Positions 46,101 to 56,790 of a stretch of 64,000 nucleotides of DNA are shown here, one piece after another. The stretch spans positions 11,594,001 to 11,658,000 of the forward strand of contig JAUCBN010000054.1 of assembly GCA_035048815.1 (NCBI GenBank), read 5' to 3'. The position numbers and the translations under genes are program-made. Under the pieces are notes generated by a model. It saw nothing but the letters and a program-made list of their open reading frames with translations, was not told the origin of the DNA and ran no database searches. The first letter of the stretch is position 1, and each line of letters begins with the position of its first letter. Origin of the DNA: Abelmoschus esculentus. Lineage: Eukaryota; Streptophyta; Magnoliopsida; Malvales; Malvaceae.

Positions 46101-47800
46101 CCTCAAATCATAATCAAAAGAGAAACAGGCACTACAATAAAGAGATAATCCAACATAGAACAGAATGATACTTGGATGGCATGAAAAAATTCAAAGATAA
46201 AAAAGGGGTAAGAACCTCAAATATAGCAAAGATAATATAAGAAAAACACGAAAATAAGTTACTTGCAAATGTAAGTACATATAATCATGTGATAATACAT
46301 TACATGCAAACTTACAGATAGAATACATGGGTAACATACTGTGACTACCAGAACATTCTAAATCATGTATATTTTTAAATCAGCTGCCTGCATGGAATAT
46401 AGAAAGCATTACTGTATAACATAATGCAGTCAATTAAAAACATTTTAGTTCTCGAACAGAGACAAAAAGGGGAGAAAAAAGTTGTAGTAATCCAAGGCAA
46501 TTTTCCAAACTGTTATATGCTTAAAGACTACGGAGGATTGAAGGAATGAGACCATTACAATGGTATCATTAATGAATAAGAATTACAGATGAAAAACTAG
46601 GGGAAAGGGCGCTATACCCAAAATTGGTCTTTAATATTTCAAACTAAGTATTAGCTCACTAATTTGATGATTCCAAATTTCAAACTAAGCCACAATTGTA
46701 TAACTAATGAATATGAATTACTGATGAAAGACTAGTGAAAGTATGCTATACCTATAATTGCTCTTTAATATTTTAAACTAAGCATTAGCTCACTATACCA
46801 AACTAAGAATTGGATACTTATAAGTGCTATATGCTTGAGGATGGTGAAAGATCAACGGAATGAAACCATTGCAATGGTATCATTAATGAATAAGAATTAC
46901 GGATAGAAACCTAGGGATAAATGTGCTATATCTATAATTGGTCTTTACCAAACTAAGGATTAACTAGCTACATTGATAATTACAAATTTAAGTGAAGAAA
47001 GAGAAAAATCTACCATAAAAGACTAGTCTCTAGAGAGAGCAAAATGTAAAAATCCTATAGAAATCGTTAACAATTAATTATGTATCCCATAGACTGAATA
47101 CGATATGCAGACCGGTTAACATAAGATAAATCCGCTGATACAAGTAAAATTAAATTACCTTACGGCAATAGGCTGAAAATGAATCCCTTGTTTGTTTATC
47201 TTCCCCACACGAATTGAAACCAAAGGTATGCAAAAACACCTCGCCAGCATACCAACTTCCGATGGCTCAAAGTGCTGAAAATTCCATGCAAACAAATCAA
47301 ATTAAACACACAAAATACGCCAAATGAAAATTTTTACGAAGAAAATACAAATTTTCATGTTAAAGTTCGATTAAACTGGATAAAGATAAAAACCTTCCGA
47401 TTTATTAATATACCTGACTCAAATGAGTTACCAATCGGTCCTCAGCGACGCCATTTGAGACATTGACTTTCCAAAAAGGCTTTAACCTTTCATCGGTTCG
47501 ACAAGAGCCGATTACCTGCACATCCAAAGCTTGTAGCCATTGCAAAACCCTATCCTCTCGACCGCTTCGTTGAAGCAACAAATCTCCGTCGTTCTCCTCT
47601 ACGAATATGTCCGTTAACCGTTCCGTGTGTCCGATTCCATTCCTCAGTTCACCGTTGTGTCTCGATGTTGTTCCAGATCCAACGCTAGAGGCCTCAACAA
47701 CGCTGTAGATTGATGATGACGCGTCCGACGATTCGGTAAACTCGTCATCGTTTTGATCCGCGCGATCGTCAACAAATTCCCTGTTTCTAGAATTAGACAT
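43174..47800 (-). CDS. Conserved plant protein of unknown function with a possible PH-like domain
   Basis: Four exons, complement(47414-47800), complement(47159-47274), complement(44566-44809) and complement(43174-44466), join in phase to 679 residues. I do not recognise a named family with certainty. The first ~80 residues are acidic and Ser-rich. Residues about 85-165 are a compact, probably folded part (VLQWLQALDVQVIGSCR, HFEPSEVGMLARCFCIPLVS). Residues about 168-250 (LSLTLLPSSDLRLSFVGD, then SGRSFLVKVPDGKAFYYWCS) alternate like the strands of a PH fold ending in a helix. They faintly recall the ubiquitin-binding PRU domain of Rpn13. The remaining ~430 residues are Ser/Pro/Leu-rich and probably disordered. 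Intron 2 is about 2.35 kb. The start chosen is the second Met (MSNSRN). Confidence 0.8.
44810..47158 (-). other. Large intron 2 of the unknown-function gene
   Basis: This 2.35-kb AT-rich intron contains three degenerate copies of a block with ATGAATAAGAATTAC.GAT and ACTAGGG.AAA...GCTATA (about 46551-46665, 46700-46800 and 46860-46975). No exon-like coding segment was found in it. Confidence 0.6.
46551..46975. repeat. Three degenerate direct repeats in an intron
   Basis: Copies near 46575, 46705 and 46880 share TAATGAATA.GAATTAC, a GAAA..CTAG.G.AA box, GCTATA and CTTTA.....AAACTAAG...TAGCT. Copies 1 and 3 are also both preceded by CATT.CAATGGTATCATTAA. Their function is unknown. Confidence 0.5.
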
Positions 47801-48593
47801 CCTGGAAATCAAACAATTAGAAGTGAAAAAACACCTCAAGAAATCAAATCTTTCGATTGATTAAGAAACTGCGAATTCAATTACAAAAACAAATATGTAA
47901 TTAAAAGCCTAAAGATCGAAGAGATCGAGCGGAGAAAACTTCGAAGGAAACTGCTAGAGAGATGAATGTGGTGCAATTAAATAGTAGGGTCTAGGGAGGA
48001 GCGCTGGAATTTGATATATAAAGGAAGAAAAAATATCTAGCGGACGTCAAGGTGCTTTACAATACGATTAACTTTTTTATAATTGACAATATAAACTTTG
48101 CTGCAGAGGATTAACCTCCAATGGCAACATGAATTAGAGTTCTTGGGCCGGGCAGAAAGGGCAATTGCTTATGGCCCAATTTTTGTATATTTATATTTAA
48201 AATTTATTTTCTTCTAACATTTAGTTTATTTTTTTCATAAAAAAATATTATTAGAGTCTAATAAAGTTTGAGTTATAAAATATGACTCGTCAATTTAAAT
48301 AACTTAAAATATGTTGACTTGATTCAATCGAATACTCTCTTTTACCTAATATATTATCTTAAAACTTAAATCATAACCTTTAAACCCTAAATCTTTAATT
48401 GTATTTACTAATTTTAAATATGTATATATATATAATGTAAAAACACACACCACATTTCAATCCAAGTTTTAACCTAAATCCATATATTCTCATGTACAAT
48501 TTCTCAACATAGTTGCCTCAACATAAAGAAACTTTGAGCAGTCATTACTATTAACAATGGCTATCACCATTATCATTACCACCCTCAACATCT
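47801..48593. other. Promoter of the unknown-function gene and DCAF8-like 3' region
   Basis: About 47801-48050 is the leader and core promoter of the minus-strand gene at 43174-47800. About 48261-48342 is a copy of the dispersed AGTTATAAAATATGACTCGT repeat. The rest is AT-rich. Confidence 0.5.
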
Positions 48594-50636
48594 TCACTTA
48601 TCTTCATTATCGTCACCGTCGAGAACATCGAGACAATCGGCATCATCGTCCGTGTCCCCGAACCTTTTGCGGAGAAGTAATGGCACAGGGATTAGTTGTC
48701 TCTACTTGTCAATGTCATACATCTGAAGTGGAGAAGATTAACAATAAGGAACAAGGATTCAGCATGTTGCTGAACCAGAATGCATTTAATGTCTTAAGTT
48801 ACCTTATTTAGAACCCAAAAGTACCAGTGTTATTAACAAAAGATTAGAACAAGCCATACCTGTTGGTCCAGTTCAATTTGTGTTGGAAGAACTGCTTTGT
48901 CACTAGCCTTTGGTGTCCATATCTTGATGTCCTCGGTTCCACAGCTAGCCAGAACTGCGGTATCCGGATGAGACTCGATAAAATTGACACTACGCTTATC
49001 CGCTTTCATAACACGAACAAGCTCACCGCCTTTCTTCCAAATGAATATTCGGCCATGATCGGATCCAATAACAATGTACTTGGATTTGGGGCCAAAGAAG
49101 CTCACACCCTTCACCCTCTCACAATTTGCAAGCCCCTTGTAAACTTGAGGAATAGCATTTCCATTTGCTTCACTATGTGCAGAGAACAGAGAAGATGGAA
49201 CCGGATCATGTCCGAGTCCCATATCCCGTGTAAAGAGATAAATGGAATTGTCAGTGTATGAGACAAGAAGCTCACTCTGATCTGAAAAGGCCAAGCCTGT
49301 TACTCCAACTAGATGAACACCAGTCAAATGAGGGGGGTGAAAATGATCTACAGGTCGACCGAAATCAGTTGAGCTATCCCACTTAGATTTGCGAATATCA
49401 TAAAGGCGAGTATACTTATCCAATCCCGAAACTGCAAAGCAATTCGGGTTCATTGGATCAACTGAAATATGATACAGAGGTATAACTCGAAAGTGCAGCC
49501 TCCGATCATCAATAGGCTGGCATTTAAAAAGATCTGTAGCTGCTACATTTCTAAGATCAATCTGAAAGGCAAATGTATAAAAGGGGTCTATAAGTCAGAT
49601 ATGGCTACATCAATCATATAAAAAAAACAAAACAAGAAGGATTAGAATTGAACTTTTGAAAAATATTATCCGTTTCGACGACATATGACCGAGTAAAAGT
49701 TCAGAAACCGAGTTTACATCTTCAATGCTAAAACACTTTGGAAGGAAACAATGATAACTTAAAACGCAAGTCACCTGCTTCACCACTCCATCTCCACCAC
49801 AAGAGTAAAATATATGAGGGCTTCCTGGTTCCACGGCCAAATCGTAAGTCGGTCCATGATGTTCACCCAGCACCCCAGTTTGAACACCATACTCCGAGAT
49901 TTGAGCATGCCGAACCTACAATTAGGACACAGTTTGTATACATTCTTTGCTTAGACTTAGAATAAGGAATTCATTCACCTGACCATCTGAAGAACATGTA
50001 ATCAAGCTGCGATCGTCTGTATAAGGCATGATTTTAGCTACGAAAACGTTATTGATATACACATGACCTGAATCGAAAGTAAGCTTGGAAATCCCAGCTT
50101 CCCAGTCCCATATTCTAATCCTGCTGTCAACCAAGCCATAAACTAAAATGTTACCATCAGCATTAAAGCTCGTTCCGCCGACACAACCTCGATTCTTTTC
50201 GAGTCTCCTGGAAATGTCTAGTCTTAGCACAACGTCCTGGAACATAACAATTAACAGCAATTAACCGAATCGAAAACCTTAATGCAATAGGAGACATTGT
50301 AGAGAATAGTGAATCTGTTCTACGTACATTTATAAGCCAAAAAAAATGTAACGAACATATCCATTCATTGTGGATGAACTTTCTATACAATTTGATCCGC
50401 TAAATCACAACCATATATGCATTTCCCCAGTTTCAAATTCACAATCAAAGGAATTTAAATCATTAACTGACTAAAATCAATTGAAATCCACTGCCAAAAG
50501 ATTAATTTTTGTGGGAAAAAAGATTATGATTAGTAACCTGGGAAGCAGCACGGCGTTGGGAGAATTTCCTGTTTGAGATCTCTCCGACTTCACGTTGCCA
50601 AACATCAACCACCGCCATGTCTACACTCGCCACCAT
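48594..50636 (-). CDS. WD40-repeat protein, DCAF8-like (CUL4-DDB1 substrate receptor family)
   Basis: Exons complement(50538-50636), complement(49979-50236), complement(49775-49915) and complement(48860-49561) are phase 0 with good splice sites. A last short exon is less certain. The product is about 435 residues. Plant relatives (At4g35140, At4g38480; recalled) are putative CUL4-DDB1 adaptors. WD40 strands include GCVGGTSFNADGNILVYGL, DSRIRIWDWEAG, SLITCSSDGQ, IFYSCGGDGVVKQIDLR and YIVIGSDHGRIFIWKKGGE. DxR motifs (IDLRN, YDIRKSKW) fit DDB1 binding. The C-terminus is ambiguous: an acceptor at 48702 gives a 35-residue acidic tail ending at 48594, while a better acceptor at 48723 gives MYDIDK and a stop. 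Start taken at the first in-frame ATG (MVASVDMAVVDVWQREVGE). Confidence 0.85.
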
Positions 50637-51934
50637 CAATGTCAACAAGAATTAAGAAAAGGGTTTTTTCTGTGACTCACTGTTCGGAGCGAGTCAATAG
50701 AGAGAAAAAAAAAGCAATCAGTGTTTAGAAGTGTTTGTTTACCGTTTCTTATTCCTATGGAATTCACGTTGGTTGGTTAGTTAAAAGACGGAGCTTTGTT
50801 TAAAAAATTGAACAAAATTCGATTCAAATAAAAAAAAAAAACTCGATTCTAGATAAAAAAAATTTGGCTTATATGATTTTATAAATTCAATTTGAAAAAA
50901 AAAAAACTCTTAATAAAAAAAACATGACTAAAATACTATCTCTCAGAGGCATTACTTGTAGAGCTTTGGCCATGGGAACTGTGACCTGTCTGAGGATTGT
51001 TCCATGGTCTTCTCGTTCAACGCAACGGTGTCCCTTTCTGAAGGTTTGGTTGAAATTGAATTCGGATGATTTACGAAGCTCCGACTCTGGTTACACCTCC
51101 TGTGGGAATGTTTTGTGCAATCATGGAGGAAGGTAGCACTCAGGATTTTGCAAAATTCATCGGTGCATGTTCAATTGTGGAATCGGAATTGTGGGGAGTC
51201 TTTTCTGATCTGAAGTCGGAGAGTCAGTTATGGTTAACCCAAACACCCCAAACTTCTCCCACCCTCACCGGCATTACCCCACCGGCGTTACCACCCATTT
51301 GTCAGTGTTATAGTCCACCTTAATGGACAAATTCACAGCTATGAGCTATTGATAAATTAATCTTCTGTTTCCCTTCCGCTCAAAAGGAGAGACAGCGATG
51401 TAAGGGACATGGTTTCGAACTCGATAATGTTACTGGTCAGAACACGAAATCCATAAGAGGAGCATCAAACGATTCATGCCAATTAAAACACCCCAGGATA
51501 AGAAAAGAAGGGAAAAAATGCAAACCCAAAGCCTACAGCTTTTGTAGACAGTAGAGGTTACCAACATTAATTTCTGCTTTAAGAACAATACGCGTAGCAT
51601 GAAGGAAAAAACAAAACTCCAATGCAACTAGTGAGGCAAAATGGTGAGGGACGCCGGTGAATGGGCGGAAATTTGCACTTTTCGACATTCAAAGCCGGGT
51701 ACTACAGCAATTATCAACAGTAATTAAATAAGCCATAACAAACTTCATGCCAAATCTTTTTTCATTAGCAGAATTCGTTGTTTGCTAAACATTGAAAACT
51801 GTCTTCTAATCCTCGGGAAAAGTTCATTTAATTTAAAATCCTCAAACATAATACCAATAATTGTGGTGAATCTATCAGAATTCGCGGTCTAACCAGTAAC
51901 CTATCAGAAAAGGCTTACAATCTCGTCATCTAGA
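50637..51934. other. Spacer between the DCAF8-like and SPC25 genes
   Basis: It contains the DCAF8-like promoter, a LINE RNase H fragment (51003-51215), and the SPC25 3' UTR at its right end. Open frames here do not support a separate gene. Confidence 0.55.
51003..51215 (+). mobile_element. LINE RNase H (RVT_3-like) fragment
   Basis: The plus strand encodes FLKVWLKLNSDD, then in a shifted frame FAKFIGACSIVESELWGVF. Plant LINE RNase H domains have a W-x-KLN-x-DG strand followed by an acidic ELWG motif in the same order. The frame shift and short length mark it as a relic. Its ends are unknown. Confidence 0.55.
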
Positions 51935-53873
51935 TCACTTCTTTTTCTTTGGTTCTGCTGCATAATCGTTTATTAGTGCTTCAACATCTTTCCAGAATAG
52001 GCCCTCCACCAATACTCCATCCTTGGTGAACCTGCAATATTTTTACAGGTTAGAAATGCAAATGGATTGCAGGTTTGCAAATTGGGTAGGGGAGAGCGAA
52101 ATAAGGGGGAAGGGAGCTACCATTGGGTAACACTTTTGTTCAACTCGACTGGTTTCCCTGCAGATATCGACTTGGGATCTGCACTTGCTATAGTAAGGGT
52201 ATAAAGATCAGAGAATCTTGGCAACTTTGAAGAGACCACCAAACCAGTGCTGGTGACGGATCCCTGAAAACATGAAATCAGTACTTAGACATAGAAAACA
52301 ACAGTCATGGTTTTGTACAGAAGGGAAACACAGGAAACTCAAAAACTAGGTCTATCATGTAGTAGGCTTGCTTCTAAACTTTGTAATTTAGTAAGTTACT
52401 TCTACCCAAAGGCATGCAAAAAACACCACACTGTTAAGCTATTTTTTGGAAGACCATACAGAGGTTAGGCAATAATAGGGATGTGTTTGTGTTGAGTTTG
52501 TACCACATCATTGCTTTGGGCAATATTCAAGCAAAAAGCGATATAGGCTAAAAAGGTAACACTGCAAATACAAATTATATGTAAAAATTTCACCATAAAG
52601 TGAACACGATAAAAAGTAGATAAAGTCCTAAAAGTCCTTTTTCTTCAATTTTATTTACAATACTTTTTCAACATTCCAATAAAAACTTGGGGAGAGTGCT
52701 AGATGACAATGAATTCATATTAAAAAGTTCCATCTTGCATTAATAAGACAGAACAGAGTTCGATGATAATATCATAAATCAGTAACTATGAAAATATTTC
52801 GGAAGTTCAACATCACAGGCTTAAACACATCAAGAACAATGTTCAAGCATATCATACATTAAGATAATCTCAGCTTAACGAAAAAGAAATCAACTCATAG
52901 CACAACATATAACATGAGGAAATATTTACTAAGCAAGAGAACTTACAGCAGGAGGATAAGTAAAGAGAAAGGCATTCTTTTCTTTTGTATATATGATCAG
53001 CTGGAGTACTCCATTGAAGACTATATATTTGCCAGAGTCAAGGATCAAAGAAACATGAAAGTAACATAAAAGATTGCATTCCTTATTCGCCAAAAAATCA
53101 GGAGGAAAAGCCTAGAATTTGTTAACACCATCTAGTTCTTAGTGGTAGGTACATACCAACCAATTGGTTTCAAGTTTAAACATTACAAACTAAGACAAAA
53201 AGATGAACATTGTTTTGGCCTCAAATTGAATTTTAAAACTAAATTTTTTGCGAATAATAAAGTACCCAAATCATAATTTCACTTTCATGTGGATAATTAT
53301 GCTTAGATCTGTATTATATCTATAATACTGAATCACATAACTACTTGTTTCTATTAAATAGTCAAAATTAACAGCCGAATAAAGCCTAATTTGGATTCCA
53401 TCTAGTTTATCATCACAATTTCAAATATACATAAAGCAATTCAATCCAAAATTTCCAGAAACATTTCTAAATAACTTTCAATCTCGTAATTACAATACTG
53501 ATGAAAAAGGATATAATACGATGCAACCGATGAGGAAATCACGGTTTTCGGGGAACTTCTTTTTGTAAAATTGAGCAACAAGAGCGATTACAATAATAAT
53601 AGTTCCGATCAATAACTTGACATTGCTCATCCTCACATCTTCAACATATCCACGACTCTTAACAACCTATTTCAGACAGAGAAATAATTACTCAAAATTA
53701 AACTGTAATTGCGAAAATTAATGGATCTAGGGTTGTTTTAATTCGTTTTTTTTTTTTCAATTTGTTTTTACCTCAGAGACGGATTCATCAAGGATATGTT
53801 TGATGGAGCCGTGATCTAAGAGATTCGCCTTCTTCGCGCTTTTATTTCCAGATTCTGCTTTCTTTTCTTGCAT
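51935..53873 (-). CDS. SPC25: Signal peptidase complex subunit 2 (SPC25)
   Basis: Five exons: complement(53772-53873), complement(53515-53666), complement(52947-53028), complement(52121-52263) and complement(51935-52031). They give 191 residues, as in plant SPC25. The protein is an ER membrane subunit of the complex that removes signal peptides. Features: a charged N-terminus (MQEKKAESGNKSAKKANLLD), a first membrane span (VKLLIGTIIIVIALVAQFY), a second span (FLIGC...LQLII), and a conserved cytosolic C-terminal domain (GLVVSSKLPRFSDLYTL, KSVTQWFTKDGVLVEG) ending in a lysine tail. Intron 2 has no GT-AG solution that keeps the conserved residues. ATATCCTTT at the donor and TCCTTGAC near the acceptor point to a U12-type intron with AT-AA ends. 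Confidence 0.93.
53029..53514 (-). other. Probable U12-type intron with AT-AA termini (SPC25 intron 2)
   Basis: On the minus strand the intron begins ATATCCTTTTTC, a perfect match to the U12 5' splice consensus. It has TCCTTGAC, the U12 branch site, nine bases before its end. Ending at CTGGCAA joins GTATT to ATATATAGTC, which restores the conserved VLYIVFNG-like membrane span and frame. GT-AG options in the same DNA give a wrong frame or delete conserved residues. ATAT occurs at both junctions, so the exact cut is ambiguous by up to four bases. Confidence 0.75.
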
Positions 53874-54843
53874 TTTTGTTTCTGAGGAAATGACGCTGTT
53901 GATTTTCTGAGACTGATGAGACTACCAAAACAATCGAAGTCCAGGTTTATATAAAATGGTCTCACGAAGTGCTAACCGGCGTCGTTTAGGAAATTATTTT
54001 TTATTATTAAGTTTTTTATTAAATTTTTTATGGAGCAATATTTATTTTTTATTGAATTTAAAAAACTTTAAATTTTAAATCTTAAATCTTAAAATAGATA
54101 ATTATTTTATATAAAAATATTTGTAAAAACTTTGTTTACACTAGCATTTAATTTAGGGTTTAGAGATATTATATAAAGAACTAGGGTTTATGAATTTAAG
54201 TATAAATTTTTTTAAGAGACTATTGATATAATTTCGAGTTTATGGTTAAAATTTAAGATTTATTGGTTTAAACTTAAACATCTAATTATATTATCTTAAA
54301 ATTTAAACCTTAAATTAAGACTTGTAAAAACAAAAAAATATTGTCTATATATGATATCCTAGTCCCTTAAAAAAATACATTCTACCATAAATTTCTTAAA
54401 CTTTAACCTTAAATAGTAACTCTAAACCCGAAGACCACCCCTAAACCATCTTTCTCACTTTTATCAATTCTACTCATGACTGATTGCATATCTTTCAAGA
54501 TACTTCTTTGAGATCTTTTGCATCATCATCAGGATCAACGATTTCGTCCCGACATTATTCTCAAAAAATATGTAACCCAATTTATCTCAAATTCGATCGG
54601 ATTGAATTGAATTAAAATTCGATCGTATCCAATAAAATGTCCATCTCTAAAAAAAACCTAGCTGTTCGGGGGACTAAAATAAAAATTTCCCATGTTGAAA
54701 TAAATAATTTAATGGTGGTGGGTTTTGTGAGGACCACAGTTCCCACGCGCAATTAAATTTGTCGGTAAAAGGACATCAATCATCCCCTACCCTGCATTTT
54801 TCTCTCTCTTTTGCTTGAATCACATTCATTAGTTTACCCTTTC
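53874..54843. other. Spacer between SPC25 and the TNL locus
   Basis: It holds the two genes' divergent upstream regions. AT-rich, with TAAACCCTAA-like and TTTAGGGTTTA motifs between 54060 and 54450 that look like degenerate repeats. No coding signal is seen. Confidence 0.5.
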
Positions 54844-56273
54844 ATGGCTTCTTCTTCTTCTTCTTCGCCTATGAAGTATCAAGTTTTGTTGAGCTTTAGG
54901 GGTGAAGACACTCGCCTGAACTTCACCTCTCATCTTCTCAAAGCCTTGCAAGCCACGGGATTGAATGTCTTCTTCGATGAAGATGCACTGGAAAAAGGGG
55001 AACTACTTTCCCCGGCACTTTCTCAAGGAATTGCAGCCTCAAGACTCTCCATCATCGTTTTATCTCCAGACTACGCTTCTTCAAAATCATGCTTGGCGGA
55101 ACTCTCAGACATCATGGACCGCAGGAGCAGTCATGGACTCATTGTTCTTCTCATTTTTTACCATGTCGATCCTTCTCATGTGATGACCATGAATCAAAAA
55201 GGCTACATCAAGTACTAAGATGGAAAACTGCCTTTGCTAAAGTCGGTGAATTAAAAGGATGGCATATACAAGGAGACAAATCCGACAGGTAATGATCTAG
55301 ACACCCATAGTTATATTTCATCTTCCTTATGTCTGTCTTGTCTTTCTTTTGATGATCAATTTCATTTTAATAATTTCCCAGACCTGATACTGAGTACATT
55401 GAAGCTGTCGTTGAATATGTTATAAAAAGGCTGAATAGTGAGTCTAGAAGTGTTTCTGAAGAACTGGTTGGAATAGATGATCAGAAAAAGGTGATTTTGG
55501 GGCTGATTCAGCAAGAAGAGAGTCGTGTAATAGGACTTTGGGGAATGGGTGGAATAGGAAAAACTACTCTTGCTGAGGCTGTTTATAATGAAATCTCTCC
55601 AAAGTTTCAAAGTCATTGCTTTCTTCACAATGCTAGAGTGGAAGTAAACAACAAAGGAATGAAATCAGTAAGGAATGAACTTCTTTCCAAACTGTTAAAT
55701 TCCAGAATTCAGATAGACACTCCCACAATAGTATCCGATGTTATCAAAGAGAGGCTCAAGAACATAAAAGTAATTGTTGTTCTTGATGATGTTGATGACC
55801 CAGACCAAATAAATTTGATGGGTGTCGAATATTTCGGTGATGGAAGCAAAATCATTGCAACATCTAGAGATAGACAAGTGCTTAAGAATGGTGGGGCTGA
55901 CAGTAATATACATGATGTAAAGGTGTTAAATGAGACCGACTCTCTTCAACTTTTCTCTACATTTGCATTTAAGCTACTGAATCCTGCTGTTGATTTTCGA
56001 GATCTGTCAAGTAAGTTTGTAAAGTATGTCAAAGGCAGTCCACTTGCTCTTAAAGTTTTAGGTTCTAAACTATATACCAAGTCTATAAAAGAGTGGGAAA
56101 GTGAGGTGGATAGACTCAAGCAGTATGCTGAACCAAAAATTTCACAGATTTTGATGAGTAGCTTTGATGGCCTGAATGAGCTAGAGAAGAAAATATTTCT
56201 TGACATAGCATGCTTCTTTAAAGGGCAATTCAAAAAACAAGTGGAAGAAATTCTAAGTTGCTTGTATATGGGT

Positions 56274-56727
56274 TGTAACGATTGAAGGAGAAGAGGAGGA
56301 ATTGAAGGAAGAAAGATCAAGGCCCAGGGACATACCAGATATGAAAACAAAAGGGACGAGGAAATTCAAATCTCAGAAGGCAACCTCAACACGCGGGAAC
56401 AAAAGGAATGAGAAAGGAAACAACAACAATTGGGATAATGACCCTATTGTGGGAATAGCAGGTCGAGAGGTCTGTCTGGAATGAAGACAAAGACAAGGAC
56501 AAGGACAACCAGCTGGATAACGGTTTGTCTGGAAACGAGAGAGAAGCCACCTGTCATTAAATAAAATATGCAAATGTATTGGAATTATATATATACTCAA
56601 ATTTGTATGGCTTATCATGATATGAATGAAATGAGTTTTTCTTATCTTCTTCTAATTCTCTCTTCTTAAACTATCTTTGCTTCTAATTCTTAATCCCCTT
56701 TCCTTTTATCCTACTACAATCGTTACA
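56274..56727 (+). repeat. 5' LTR of the TNL-inserted gypsy element
   Basis: Begins TGTAACGATTGAAGG and ends CAATCGTTACA. It is 454 bp and nearly identical to 61449-61904. Confidence 0.93.
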
Positions 56728-56729
56728 AT

Positions 56730-56744
56730 TGGTATCTCAGAGCC
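56730..56744 (+). other. Primer binding site of the TNL-inserted gypsy element
   Basis: TGGTATCTCAGAGCC follows the LTR after two bases. It is close to the initiator tRNA-Met complement TGGTATCAGAGCC, with two extra bases. Confidence 0.7.
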
Positions 56745-56790
56745 ACAATACTGATCCACCAAGCTGGGTAAGACCAAGAAGAAAGCACAA

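Noticed and set aside
48557..48811. 84-codon plus-strand frame starting MAITIIITTLN
   Set aside because: Mirror of the D-rich last exon of the minus-strand WD40 gene; repetitive GAT/ATC codons keep it open.
53500..53520. GT donor at ATC|GTATTA for SPC25 intron 2
   Set aside because: No matching acceptor keeps the frame and conserved membrane-span residues; the U12-type reading fits better.
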